Shown here: positions 22,292 to 31,145 of the stretch, in pieces
Position numbering within the stretch: the stretch's first letter is position 1
How the letters are laid out: each line of letters starts with the position of its first letter
Source of the DNA: UKL13-2 sp044229235
GTDB lineage: Bacteria; Pseudomonadota; Gammaproteobacteria; Burkholderiales; Usitatibacteraceae
DNA: 64,000 nucleotides
Reading direction: 5' to 3'
Assembly: GCA_044229235.1 (NCBI GenBank)
Contig: JBGATH010000001.1
Span: 141,552 to 205,551 of the forward strand
The notes under the pieces: model-generated
What the model was told of the DNA's origin: nothing
Seen by the model: only the letters and a program-made list of their open reading frames with translations
Database searches by the model: none
Translations under genes and position numbers: made by a program

Positions 22292-23344
22292 TCAGTTCCA
22301 CTCCGGCTGCAGATTGGTATGGCCGATGTCGAAGCGGTCGCGCAGCGACTGGTTGATTCGCGCCACCAGCCCGGCGTAGTCGGCCACCGCCTCCGGCGTG
22401 ATGCGCACGTGCGCGGTCAGGCAATTGAAGCGCTGGGAAATCTGCCAGACATGCACATCGTGCATGTCGATCACGTCCGGGAATCGCTCGAGCACGTGCT
22501 GGCGCAAGGCATCGACATCGACGGGTGAACCCTCCAGAAGAACATCAAGCGAGCCGCGCAGCAGCGACCAGGACCACCTGACGATGACCACCGCGACGAC
22601 CAGCGCCAGCAGCGGATCGATAAACTGCCAGCGGGTGTAATGGATGACGACCAGGCCGATGATGATCGCGACCGAGGACAGCGTATCGGTCAGCATGTGC
22701 AGGAACGCCGAACGAACGTTGAGGTTGCTCTGGTCGCCGCGCATGAGGATCGCGCCGGTGACCAGGTTCACCACCAGGCCGGCAATGGCGATGATGAGGG
22801 TGGTGCCGACGGCGACCGGCTCGGGCGTCAGCAGGCGGCTGATGCCCTCGGCGACGATCCATACAGCCGAGCCGAGAATGGTGAGGCCGTTGACAAAGGC
22901 GGCGACGACCTCGACGCGATAGTAGCCGAAGGTCTTCTCGAGATTCGCCGGACGCGCCGCCAATATGATGGCGCCCCAGCTGATGGCCAGGGCAAAGGCG
23001 TGGGTGAACATATGAATGCCGTCCGACACCAGCGCCAGCGAATGCGTCAGCAGCCCGCCGATGATTTCCGCGGCCATGGTCGTGGCGGTGATGACGAACG
23101 CGATCAGCAGCAACGACTTGTCATGTGCGCGATAGCTGTGATCGTGGCCGGCGGCATGGTGATGACCATGATCGCCGTGATCATGTGAATGTGCCTCCGC
23201 CGAGTGATCGGCGTCGTGACTGTGCCCGGCGTGCGCATGATGCGCGTGGTCCGCGCCCTCGTCGCGCAGCGGGGCATGGCGACTCAGATGCGGGCAGCCG
23301 TGGGCGAGCTCTGCGGGATGGGCGTGAAGATGATCGTCTGACAT
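22292..23344 (-). CDS. Cation diffusion facilitator with His-rich N-terminus (ZitB/CzcD-like)
   Basis: 350-residue CDF exporter. The first 75 residues are cytosolic and extremely His/Asp-rich (many HDH, HAH and GHHHA patches), suggesting zinc sensing or buffering. Then come six membrane helices with the metal sites LVSDGIHMFTHAFALA (segment II) and HMLTDTLSSVAII (segment V). This pattern fits the ZitB/CzcD branch, so zinc (or Zn/Cd/Co) efflux is the likely role. It is convergent with the FieF-like gene; the two belong to different CDF branches. Confidence 0.9.
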   Translation of the reverse strand: MSDDHLHAHPAELAHGCPHLSRHAPLRDEGADHAHHAHAGHSHDADHSAEAHSHDHGDHGHHHAAGHDHSYRAHDKSLLLIAFVITATTMAAEIIGGLLTHSLALVSDGIHMFTHAFALAISWGAIILAARPANLEKTFGYYRVEVVAAFVNGLTILGSAVWIVAEGISRLLTPEPVAVGTTLIIAIAGLVVNLVTGAILMRGDQSNLNVRSAFLHMLTDTLSSVAIIIGLVVIHYTRWQFIDPLLALVVAVVIVRWSWSLLRGSLDVLLEGSPVDVDALRQHVLERFPDVIDMHDVHVWQISQRFNCLTAHVRITPEAVADYAGLVARINQSLRDRFDIGHTNLQPEWN

Positions 23345-23453
23345 GCGCCCGATTATAGAACCGATGCCTGCCGCGCCGATGCATCGCCGCCAGCGGCATC
23401 CGGGTGTGCTGCGTAGAGGTGAAGGTAAAGGGAACTCCGCATTGGTCGAAGGG

Positions 23454-23512
23454 GAACCCCAGCACTGGCGCGGCTTCTGGCGGCTTTTTGGCCTGGGAGG
23501 CGCGCCAGTGCT
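23454..23512 (+). repeat. Dispersed palindromic element, copy B
   Basis: About 59 bases with arms CCCCAGCACTGGCGCGGC and GGAGGCGCGCCAGTGCT and the T-rich core GGCTTTTTGGCCTGGG, closely related to copy A read on the other strand. Just upstream (about 23431-23450) is GGAACTCCGCATTGG, which resembles the outer arm of copy A, suggesting a partial tandem or nested insertion. It lies in the 198-base gap upstream of the His-rich CDF gene and downstream of the Nudix gene. Confidence 0.78.
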
Positions 23513-23542
23513 TGATCCGGCTATTTAAGCCGGCCGCGAAGC

Positions 23543-24400
23543 CTAGGGCCGCATGGCGTGGATCAGGTCGAGGTAATCCTCGCGATCAGCCGTGAGGAAG
23601 CCGCGCCGGATCAGGCAATCCAGGATCACCACGGCCGCATCGCGCGTGAATTCGTCGGGCCTGGTTTCGATCATCGCCAATATCTCGCCAATGGGAAGAC
23701 ACACGAACCCGGATACTTCGCCGTCGCGGTTCTCCGGGACAAACGTTTCGGCCAAGTCGAGGTCATGCACGAATATGACTTCATTGTGCAGGCCTTCCTC
23801 GACGGCGTATTTGGTGCGAATGGCGCCGGCGGGTCTGGCGGTGCCGGCCAATTCGGCGGCCATGCCTGCCTCTTCGCCGCACTCCTTGACGAGCGTCTCG
23901 AAGGCGGTGAGGCCGCGCGGTATTCGCCCGGCGGTGAGGTTGTCGAGTTTGCCCGGATCGATGGCCTTGCTGTCCGCGCGGCGGCCGATCCACATGCAGG
24001 GCTCGCCCTTGCGTGAGGTGATGCCATTGAGATGCGCGGCGTATACCGTCAAGCCGAAATGGCGCGACGCGGCACGCTCGATGTAAAACAGCGGCGGCGA
24101 ATGAAAGCTCTCGCTGGCGGTCACCAACTCACCGCGCCAGCCGGTGATCACGGTCTGCGCAGCCAGAGCTTCCACCACCTCGGCGATGGCCGCGCTGCGA
24201 TGCTCGGCCGTTTCAAAATGGCCCAACATGCCCACGCCGCGCGGGCGCACCGTGAAGTACTCGGGCCACGCCTCGAGATGCTCGGCGAACGAACGTTTCA
24301 TCCAGCCCGCCAGCACGCCATTGACGGTGAACGGCAGCAGCGAATCGGCTGGGTCAAACGTGCACGCGTCGGCAACGAATTCAGCGAGGTTTTTCTTCAT
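23543..24400 (-). CDS. DUF4743-containing Nudix hydrolase
   Basis: 285-residue Nudix enzyme with an N-terminal DUF4743 domain (about residues 1-110), like the yeast YJR142W family, whose members remove phosphate from oxidised or damaged thiamine diphosphates. The Nudix region is variant: AGRIPRGLTAFETLVKECGE followed by EAG, with the EExxG-type metal-binding glutamates intact. CMWIGRRADSKA lies just before it, also typical of this subgroup. The start is the ATG at MKKNLAEF; the frame is open 34 codons further but without conservation. It is divergent from dadA. Substrate is inferred from the family only. Confidence 0.85.
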   Translation of the reverse strand: MKKNLAEFVADACTFDPADSLLPFTVNGVLAGWMKRSFAEHLEAWPEYFTVRPRGVGMLGHFETAEHRSAAIAEVVEALAAQTVITGWRGELVTASESFHSPPLFYIERAASRHFGLTVYAAHLNGITSRKGEPCMWIGRRADSKAIDPGKLDNLTAGRIPRGLTAFETLVKECGEEAGMAAELAGTARPAGAIRTKYAVEEGLHNEVIFVHDLDLAETFVPENRDGEVSGFVCLPIGEILAMIETRPDEFTRDAAVVILDCLIRRGFLTADREDYLDLIHAMRP

Positions 24401-24554
24401 GTTTTCAGTGGTGCAGCAAGCGTTCGGAAGCGGGCCACGATTTTGACAATGGTATCTGAAAGCCTTACACTCCGCCCGCCCGGAACAGGGGGTCTTCCCC
24501 ATGCGCTACAGCAGTGAGGCGCCATCCGCCGGCCATCAATATGCGGAGCAATCA

Positions 24555-25808
24555 ATGAAGGTCGTCGTCATGGGTGCCGGGGTCATTGGCACATCGAGCG
24601 CGTGGTATCTCTCGAAACTGGGACACGAGGTGATCGTCATTGACCGCCAGCCCGGCGCGGGGCTCGAGACCAGTTTCGCCAACGGTGCGCAAATCTCGGT
24701 GTCGCAGTCGGAACCCTGGGCGGCGCCCGGCGCGCCTTTCAAGGTGATGAAATGGATCCTGCGCGACGACGCGCCCTTGTTGTTCCGGCCCAAGCTGGAA
24801 TGGCACCAGCTGTCATGGGGCATGCGTTTTCTGGTCGAGTGCCTGCCCTGGCGGTTCCGGCACAACATCCGCGAGATGGTCAACCTTGGGCTGTACAGCC
24901 GCGAGTCGCTGCAGGAGCTGCGTGCGGAAACCGGCATCGAGTACGACCAGATCACGCGTGGCATCCTGCAGTTCTACACCAGCAAGGACGATTTCGAAGC
25001 CGCGCAAAAGGCATCCGAATTGCTGAAGCAATACGGCATCGAGCGCGATGTGAAATCAGCCGAAGAGGCGATCGCCATCGAGCCGGCCCTGAATCAGATT
25101 CGCGACCGCCTGGCTGGTGCAACCTACGCGCCGACCGATGAATCCGGCGACGCGTTCAAGTTCACGCAGAATCTGGCCGCGCTCTGTGCTGCGCGCGGCG
25201 TGCAGTTCAAGTACGGTGCCATGATCGAAGCCATCGAGACCGATGCGGGAATGGTCAGCGGCCTTCGCTTGCGGCACTCGAACGGCCACACCGAGACGGT
25301 CGTCGCCGATCGTTACGTTTGTGCGATGGGCAGCTACAGCTACCTGATGCTAAAGCCCATCGGCATCACCATTCCGGTATATCCGGCAAAAGGCTATTCG
25401 GCGACCATTTCGACCGAGGGATTCAGCGGTGCGCCCACGGTGAGCCTTACCGACGAAGCGATGAAGATCGTGTTCTCGCGCGTCGGCAACCGCATGCGCA
25501 TCGCCGGAACCGCCGAGCTCGACGGATACAGCACCAATTTGTCGATCGTGCGCACCGAAGCACTGGTCAAGCGCGCGCGCGAACTTTTTCCCGGTGCTGC
25601 GGATTACGACAACCCGGTGTACTGGACCGGGCTGCGGCCGGCAACGCCATCCAACTGCCCGCTGATCGGCCGTACCCGCTACCCGAATCTTTACCTCAAC
25701 ACCGGGCATGGAACGCTGGGCTGGACGGAGGGTTGCGGCTCGGGGCGCGCCCTGGCGGATCTGGTCTCGGACAAGCAGCCGGCCGTCGACTACCAGTTCC
25801 TGCGCTGA
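24555..25808 (+). CDS. dadA: D-amino acid dehydrogenase (DadA-like)
   Basis: FAD-dependent membrane-associated oxidoreductase that deaminates D-amino acids, classically D-alanine, to keto acids and passes electrons to the respiratory chain. The N-terminal dinucleotide fold has VVVMGAGVIGTSSAWYLSK. Later come the family motifs VYPAKGYSATI and, near the C-terminus, WTGLRPATPSNCPLIG and LNTGHGTLGWTEGCGSG. Length 417 is normal. The ATG has a GGAG ribosome site seven bases upstream. It is followed 10 bases later by a threonine dehydratase gene rather than an alanine racemase. Confidence 0.93.
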   Translation: MKVVVMGAGVIGTSSAWYLSKLGHEVIVIDRQPGAGLETSFANGAQISVSQSEPWAAPGAPFKVMKWILRDDAPLLFRPKLEWHQLSWGMRFLVECLPWRFRHNIREMVNLGLYSRESLQELRAETGIEYDQITRGILQFYTSKDDFEAAQKASELLKQYGIERDVKSAEEAIAIEPALNQIRDRLAGATYAPTDESGDAFKFTQNLAALCAARGVQFKYGAMIEAIETDAGMVSGLRLRHSNGHTETVVADRYVCAMGSYSYLMLKPIGITIPVYPAKGYSATISTEGFSGAPTVSLTDEAMKIVFSRVGNRMRIAGTAELDGYSTNLSIVRTEALVKRARELFPGAADYDNPVYWTGLRPATPSNCPLIGRTRYPNLYLNTGHGTLGWTEGCGSGRALADLVSDKQPAVDYQFLR

Positions 25809-25818
25809 ACCGCGCGAC

Positions 25819-27024
25819 ATGGCCGGCGTCACCCTGAAGGACATCGAGTCTGCGCGCGCCACGCTTCGCGGGCACGTCGCCAATACGCCCTGCCTGTACT
25901 CGCGCACGCTGTCGGAAATCACCGGCGCCCATGTCTACCTGAAATTTGAAAACCACCAGTTCACGGCCAGTTTCAAGGAGCGCGGCGCGCTCAACAAACT
26001 GGCCGCGCTCAATGACACGCAACGGCGCCGTGGCGTAATTGCCGCCTCCGCCGGAAATCATGCGCAGGGCGTGTCGCATCACGCCACGCGGCTCGGTATT
26101 CCCAGCGTCATCGTCATGCCCCGGTTCACGCCGAATGTGAAAGTGGAAATGACCGAGCGGCATGGCGCCACGGTGATCCTGCACGGTGACAATTTCGATG
26201 AAGCCAAAGCGCGGGCGCTGGCCATGGCGGAGGAACGCGAGCTGACTTTTGTGCACCCGTACGACGATGAGCGGGTCATCGCCGGGCAGGGCACGATCGC
26301 ACTGGAAATGCTGGAGGCCCATCCGCAAATCGACCTGCTGTGCATCGCGGTTGGCGGCGGCGGGCTCATCAGCGGCATGGCCACGGCCGCGCGGGCGTTG
26401 AAACCGGATGTCGAGGTCCTCGGCGTGGAAATGATGCGCTTTCCTTCCATGCACGCAGCCGTCAAGGGTGAGACGGCCAGTTTTGGCGCCTCCACCATCG
26501 CCGAAGGCATCGCCGTCAAGGAACCCGGAAAGATCACGCGTGAGATCGTCGGCAGGCTGGTCTCCGACATTCTCCTGGTGGACGAGGGAGACATCGAGGA
26601 GGCCATCGTCATGCTGCTTGAGATCGAGAAGACCGTGGTGGAGGGTGCCGGCGCGGCCTCACTCGCCGCGCTGCTGCGATACCCGGCACGATTCGCCGGC
26701 CGGCACGTGGGACTGGTGCTGTGCGGCGGCAACATCGATCCCCTGATGCTGGCCGAGATCATCCAGCGAGGCATGGTGCGCTCGGGACGCCTATCGCGCT
26801 TGAAAGTCGAATTGCGCGACCTTCCCGGTGCGCTGGCGAGCATTACCGGCGTCATTGCACAAGCCCACGCCAATATCGAGGAAGTGCACCACCAGCGCGC
26901 CTTCACCAACTTGCCTGTGCAGACGGCGGAGGTCGAGTTCGTGCTCAAGACGCGCAACGCCGCGCATGCCGAAGAAATTGTGGCGCGTCTGGCGGAGGCA
27001 GGCTTCGCGGCGCGGGTGACCTAA
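25819..27024 (+). CDS. ilvA: Threonine ammonia-lyase with C-terminal ACT domain
   Basis: PLP-dependent serine/threonine dehydratase producing 2-oxobutyrate from threonine. The PLP lysine is Lys53 in FTASFKERGALNK, and the phosphate-binding glycine loop is AVGGGGLISGMA. A single ACT-like domain occupies about residues 325-401 (LKVELRDLPGALASITGVIA). The 401-residue size matches the short, catabolic/IlvA1-like class rather than the 500-residue biosynthetic enzyme with two regulatory domains; which role applies is not certain. Close coupling with dadA suggests amino-acid catabolism. Confidence 0.9.
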   Translation: MAGVTLKDIESARATLRGHVANTPCLYSRTLSEITGAHVYLKFENHQFTASFKERGALNKLAALNDTQRRRGVIAASAGNHAQGVSHHATRLGIPSVIVMPRFTPNVKVEMTERHGATVILHGDNFDEAKARALAMAEERELTFVHPYDDERVIAGQGTIALEMLEAHPQIDLLCIAVGGGGLISGMATAARALKPDVEVLGVEMMRFPSMHAAVKGETASFGASTIAEGIAVKEPGKITREIVGRLVSDILLVDEGDIEEAIVMLLEIEKTVVEGAGAASLAALLRYPARFAGRHVGLVLCGGNIDPLMLAEIIQRGMVRSGRLSRLKVELRDLPGALASITGVIAQAHANIEEVHHQRAFTNLPVQTAEVEFVLKTRNAAHAEEIVARLAEAGFAARVT

Positions 27025-27133
27025 CCGGCGCGGCACGACAGCCGCCCTGTTGCGCAGAATGCGGGGGCGATACGCATCGCGCTATCATCGAACCGGATGC
27101 AACCGGCGCGTTGCCGGCAACCAGGAGTCCTGA

Positions 27134-27667
27134 ATGACCGATTCGATACGAGGCCTCAGCTGCATTGCCGCTGGCGTGATGGCGTCGATGGCCATGGCGG
27201 CGAACGCGCAAGCCGGTCCGGCCCCGGCCCCGGCTTCACCTGCTTCCGGCGAGCGCTGGGAAGTGAAGACACTGGTCGAGTATTACGGCCCCAAGGACCG
27301 CGTGCCCTCAAAGTCCAATCGGGAAACCAAGACGGTGTGCCTGAAGGCGGGCTCGGTGGACCTGTCGGCTGCACTCAATACCGAACTGCCGGCCAATATC
27401 GGACGCGGCTGTCATCTTGGTGACAAGCGCAGCGAGGAGAGCCGCGCGCAAATCAAGTTTGTCTGTGCCAACGGCGCGACCGCTGAAGCCGCCACGCGCC
27501 GCGAAAGCGACGGCAGCTTCAGCAGCCAGATCGTTGCCAACCTCCCGCAGGAGTGGGCCATTTCCATCCAGCGCAATGTTCGCAGGCTCGGCGGCAGTTG
27601 CGACCCCGCGCTGCAACCACCCACCGCATCCGACCCACCCCAGCCGCCTGCTGCGCCCACGCGCTAG
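27134..27667 (+). CDS. Small exported protein, possibly DUF3617-like
   Basis: 177-residue product with an N-terminal signal peptide (hydrophobic segment then AANAQA). Mature part: GERWEVKTLVEYYG, four cysteines at intervals (TVCLK, GRGCH, KFVCANG, GSCDP), and a proline-rich tail (QPPTASDPPQPPAAPTR). The WE start, cysteine spacing and F-x-C-x-x-G stretch recall DUF3617 periplasmic proteins, but I am not sure of the family. No function can be given. An AGGAG ribosome site supports the start. It converges with the TerC-family gene. Confidence 0.7.
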   Translation: MTDSIRGLSCIAAGVMASMAMAANAQAGPAPAPASPASGERWEVKTLVEYYGPKDRVPSKSNRETKTVCLKAGSVDLSAALNTELPANIGRGCHLGDKRSEESRAQIKFVCANGATAEAATRRESDGSFSSQIVANLPQEWAISIQRNVRRLGGSCDPALQPPTASDPPQPPAAPTR

Positions 27668-27705
27668 CAAAGCGGCCGGGCAGGTGTGACCCGCCGTCGA
27701 CTCAG

Positions 27706-28593
27706 TTATAGGTGGCTGGGCCGCTTCGCCACCGGGCTGGCGAGTTCCTTCTGCAGCATGATCACAAACGGTATCCAGCCGACCCACATCACCAGGTCGA
27801 TCAGTTCCATCGCCAACGGCACATTGCCGTCCGGGAAATACAGGTGCAGCGTGTATTCCTCAAGGTAATCGAATACGGCCAGCCACACCAGCAGGAATCC
27901 CAGGCAGACCGGAACCACGCCGACGGTGCCGCGCATGCGTCGCAGCATGGGTATGGCGACGATGAAGCCGATGCAGAAGGCATACAGCGCGAGCTTCCAG
28001 CCATGGTGCGTGTTGAAGAACTCGGCGAGCATGCCTTCCGAGGTAATCATCTTGGCCGCCGTCCAGCCGAGCACCGCCGAGCCGATGACGATGATGAAGG
28101 GATAGCGTTCGATCCATTTGAGGATCAGGCTGCTGCCGAGCATGACGATGGGAATGCTGATGATCAGGCCGAGCACCACCAGCAGGAAACTGCCGTGAGC
28201 GGCGCCGGCCACCGCGAGCACGTTATCGACGCCCATCACGGCATCGGCAATGACGATGGTCTGGATGGCCTGGCGAAAATTCACCGCCGGTGCCACGTTC
28301 TCATGACTGTTGTCGCCTCCTTCATCCATCAATCCGTAGGCAATCCACAGCAGCGCGAGGCCACCGCACAGCAGGAAGCCGGGGATCTTCAGCAGCCACA
28401 CGACGGCCAGGGTCAGCACGGCCCGTATGGCCACGGCGCCGATGGCACCCCAGAACACGGCCTTCTTTTGCAACTCCGGCGGCAGCCGCCGTGCGGCCAG
28501 CCCGATGACAATGGCGTTGTCGCCGGCGAGCACGAGGTCGATGACCACGATCGCCGCGAGCGCGGACAAAAATTGCAGTGAAAAAATATCCAT
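27706..28593 (-). CDS. TerC-family membrane protein (YjbE-type manganese exporter candidate)
   Basis: 295-residue polytopic membrane protein. TerC motifs with conserved acidic residues are seen at LAAIVVIDLVLAGDNAIVIG (near residue 11) and ADAVMGVDNVLAVAGAA. The C-terminal half (FFNTHHGWKLALYAFCIG) is longer than in the smallest homologues. TerC proteins under yybP-ykoY riboswitches are linked to Mn2+ efflux or metal loading of secreted enzymes. The ATG is preceded by AGGGAGAAGCCC; the frame stays open through the leader but that part is the riboswitch. The control element upstream is what makes Mn2+ the best guess. Confidence 0.9.
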   Translation of the reverse strand: MDIFSLQFLSALAAIVVIDLVLAGDNAIVIGLAARRLPPELQKKAVFWGAIGAVAIRAVLTLAVVWLLKIPGFLLCGGLALLWIAYGLMDEGGDNSHENVAPAVNFRQAIQTIVIADAVMGVDNVLAVAGAAHGSFLLVVLGLIISIPIVMLGSSLILKWIERYPFIIVIGSAVLGWTAAKMITSEGMLAEFFNTHHGWKLALYAFCIGFIVAIPMLRRMRGTVGVVPVCLGFLLVWLAVFDYLEEYTLHLYFPDGNVPLAMELIDLVMWVGWIPFVIMLQKELASPVAKRPSHL

Positions 28594-28669
28594 GGGCTTC
28601 TCCCTGTGAAAGCAACATCGGCATACCGGTTTCGCACCGATTGCGGCGTTGCGCTTTCTTCCGAGAAAA

Positions 28670-28803
28670 ACGCAGACCTTGACCGGGCGGCCAAGGTCTT
28701 GCTCACGTGACGTTTGGGTCACGCCTGCGAGACCGGGGATGACTCCCGTGATGACGGCACTCGCAGAGCGAAGTACTGGGCTTCGCCGAACTACTCCCCT
28801 TGA
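28670..28803 (-). ncRNA. yybP-ykoY manganese riboswitch
   Basis: Read on the minus strand, the leader starts with AAGGGGAGTAG, the signature of this class, continues with GTCATCACGGGAGTCATCCC, and reaches a hairpin with arms AGACCTTGGC and AAGGTCT joined by a short loop, followed by GCGTTTTTC. These match the yybP-ykoY (mntP/alx leader) pattern in order and spacing, and the regulated gene is TerC-like, a known partner. The T-run after the last hairpin may allow transcriptional control; translational control is also possible because another stem precedes the ribosome site. Boundaries are approximate. Confidence 0.85.
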
Positions 28804-28904
28804 AACGCCGGCATTGTGCCACAGATGTTTGCCGGCTGCAGGCGAATTGTCGGGCCCGCGCCGGTGCACCGGTCGCGAGCCGCGCGTCTATGCGCGTGAT
28901 GTCG

Positions 28905-30737
28905 TCAGTGTGTCAGCGCTGCCTCGAGGCGCGTACGTCGTTCGCTCAGCGCCGCCGGCAGGCCGTGCGCCAGTTTGCCCAGCAGTTCATCATGCAGCTT
29001 CAGTTCCTGCTGCCACTGGAACTTGTCCACGGCGGTAATGCCGGCAAACGTCTCGACCGGGAATGCCGAGCCGCTCCAGTCCAGGTCCGCGTAGGACGGG
29101 ATGTTGCCCAATGCCGTTGATTGCGCCCCGGCGCCGCCTTCGACGCGGCCGATGATCCATTTCAGCACGCGCATGTTGTCACCGAATCCGGGCCAGACAA
29201 ACTTGCCCTGGTCGTTCTTGCGAAACCAGTTGACGCAATACAGTCTGGGCGCCTTCGACGCCGCCGCGCCGACCTTGATCCAGTGCCCAAAATACTCGGC
29301 CATGTTGTAGCCGCAAAACGCCAGCATGGCGAAGGGGTCACGCCGCACCACGCCCACCTGACCGGTGATGGCGGCGGTGGTTTCCGAGCCCAGCGTGGCG
29401 GCCATGTATACACCGTCATTCCAGCTGCCGGCCTCGGTCACCAACGGCACGGTCGAGGAGCGACGGCCGCCAAAGATCATCGCCGAGATCGGCACACCCG
29501 CCGGGTTATCCCATTCCGCATCAAGCGACGGGCATTGCGTTGCCGCAACCGTGAAGCGCGCGTTGGGATGGGCTGCGGGACGCCCGTAGTCCGGCGTCCA
29601 GGCATTGCCCTGCCAGTCGGTGAGACTGGCCGGTGGCGTGCGCGTCAAGCCTTCCCACCACACGTCTCCCTCGGGCGTGAGGGCAACATTGGTGAAAATG
29701 GTATTGGACTTGATCGACTCCATGCAATTGGGATTGGTTTCATACGATGTGCCGGGCGCAACACCGAAAAAGCCCGCCTCGGGGTTGATCGCGTACATGC
29801 GGCCGTCGGCCCCGGGCTTGATCCAGGCGATGTCATCGCCGATGGTGGTGACTTCCCAGCCGGCCTTCTTGAAACTCTCCGGCGGAATGAGCATGGCGAA
29901 ATTGGTCTTGCCGCAGGCCGAAGGAAAGGCGGCGGTGACGTAATGCTTGTTGCCCGAGGGGGCCTTTACGCCCAGGATCAGCATGTGTTCGGCGAGCCAT
30001 CCCTGCTGCCGGCCCATCACCGAGGCGATGCGCAGGGCAAAACACTTCTTGCCGAGCAGCGCATTGCCGCCGTAGCCGGAACCGTACGACCAGATCTCGT
30101 GAGTCTCCGGGAAATGCACGATGTATTTGTGTTCCTTGTTGCACGGCCAGGCAACGTCCTTCTGCCCGGCGGCGAGCGGTGCGCCCACCGAATGCAACGC
30201 CGGCACGAAGGTGCCGTCCCTGCCGAGTACATCCAGCACCTTGCGACCCATGCGCGTCATCAGTTTCATGTTGACGGCCACGTAGGGGGAGTCCGACAGT
30301 TCCACGCCGATGTGCGCGATGTGCGACCCCAGCGGCCCCATGCTGAATGGCACCACGTACATGGTGCGTCCGCGCATGCAGCCGGCGAACAGCCCGTCGA
30401 GCGTGTTGCGCATTTCAGCCGGCGCAACCCAGTTATTGGTCGGGCCCGCGTCTTCCTTTCGCGCCGAACAGATGAAGGTGCGGTCCTCCACGCGCGCCAC
30501 GTCGGACGGGTCCGACAGGGCAAGATAGGAACCGGGGCGCAGTGTGTCGTTGAGCTTGCGGAAGGTGCCTGCGGCGACCAGCTCGGCGCATAGCCGGTTG
30601 TACTCCTCCTCGGAACCGTCACACCAGTAAATCCGCGCGGGCTGGGTGAGCGTCGCGACTTCTTCCACCCATGCGAGCAGTTTTGCGTGTTGGGTGGGTG
30701 CGTCGTTCATGTGAACGGGTTTGGCTTGCGCGTGCAT
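28905..30737 (-). CDS. pckG: Phosphoenolpyruvate carboxykinase (GTP)
   Basis: Converts oxaloacetate and GTP to PEP, CO2 and GDP, the C4 entry to gluconeogenesis. At 610 residues it is the GTP-dependent class, not the ATP class of Escherichia coli. The kinase P-loop is AFPSACGKTNFAML near residue 275, with the reactive loop cysteine; the segment PLGSHIAHIGVELSDSPYV and the metal/GTP region DDIAWIKPGADGRMYAINPE are also visible. The start is the ATG preceded by GGAGACTCTGGT; the frame is open 30 codons further. With ppsA and eno in the same window it covers much of lower gluconeogenesis. Confidence 0.96.
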   Translation of the reverse strand: MHAQAKPVHMNDAPTQHAKLLAWVEEVATLTQPARIYWCDGSEEEYNRLCAELVAAGTFRKLNDTLRPGSYLALSDPSDVARVEDRTFICSARKEDAGPTNNWVAPAEMRNTLDGLFAGCMRGRTMYVVPFSMGPLGSHIAHIGVELSDSPYVAVNMKLMTRMGRKVLDVLGRDGTFVPALHSVGAPLAAGQKDVAWPCNKEHKYIVHFPETHEIWSYGSGYGGNALLGKKCFALRIASVMGRQQGWLAEHMLILGVKAPSGNKHYVTAAFPSACGKTNFAMLIPPESFKKAGWEVTTIGDDIAWIKPGADGRMYAINPEAGFFGVAPGTSYETNPNCMESIKSNTIFTNVALTPEGDVWWEGLTRTPPASLTDWQGNAWTPDYGRPAAHPNARFTVAATQCPSLDAEWDNPAGVPISAMIFGGRRSSTVPLVTEAGSWNDGVYMAATLGSETTAAITGQVGVVRRDPFAMLAFCGYNMAEYFGHWIKVGAAASKAPRLYCVNWFRKNDQGKFVWPGFGDNMRVLKWIIGRVEGGAGAQSTALGNIPSYADLDWSGSAFPVETFAGITAVDKFQWQQELKLHDELLGKLAHGLPAALSERRTRLEAALTH

Positions 30738-31145
30738 ACCAGAGTCTCCAGAAAAAGCGGCCGGATGGAATGCGCTTTGACTGCCGCATTTCCTTAGATT
30801 TAGGGGGGGAATTATCCCACAGCGCATAGGCGCGACCTAGCGGCACGTGCGTCATCCGCCAGTTGAATTCGCTGTTGAATCCGGTCGTCTAATCACGCGA
30901 CGCGCTGGAGTTTTACTACATGCCCGGCACGCACATCGCCGCGATGCCAAGACGGCGGCGCCCCACGATCTGCTTCCCGCTCAATGCAAACCTGGTGCTC
31001 GATGCGTGTAGTTTTGCAAAAAAATCTTGGCAAAGACGCAGCGTGCGGCAGCGACCAACATGGGAAAGTTTTGCAAAAGTTTGTCGCTGCCGATGCGTTG
31101 TGCGCTTGTTGCAGCGCAATGCGACGCGTGCGCGAGCAATCAGTC
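30738..31145. other. Intergenic region upstream of pckG, no gene seen
   Basis: About 400 bases between pckG and the class II aldolase gene. I find no convincing coding frame on either strand. It holds the pckG leader with its ribosome site, a possible -10 (GATAAT on the minus strand near 30811-30816), and further on two copies of GTTTTGCAAAA about 55 bases apart. The second of these copies lies inside an inverted repeat GCAGCGAC / GTCGCTGC (about 31048-31090). These may be regulatory or a small RNA locus; nothing can be assigned. Confidence 0.5.

Noticed and set aside
29121..30593. Long open frame (about 490 codons) antisense to pckG
   Set aside because: It mirrors the codon structure of pckG on a high-GC template, has no family motifs, and pckG is certain on the other strand.
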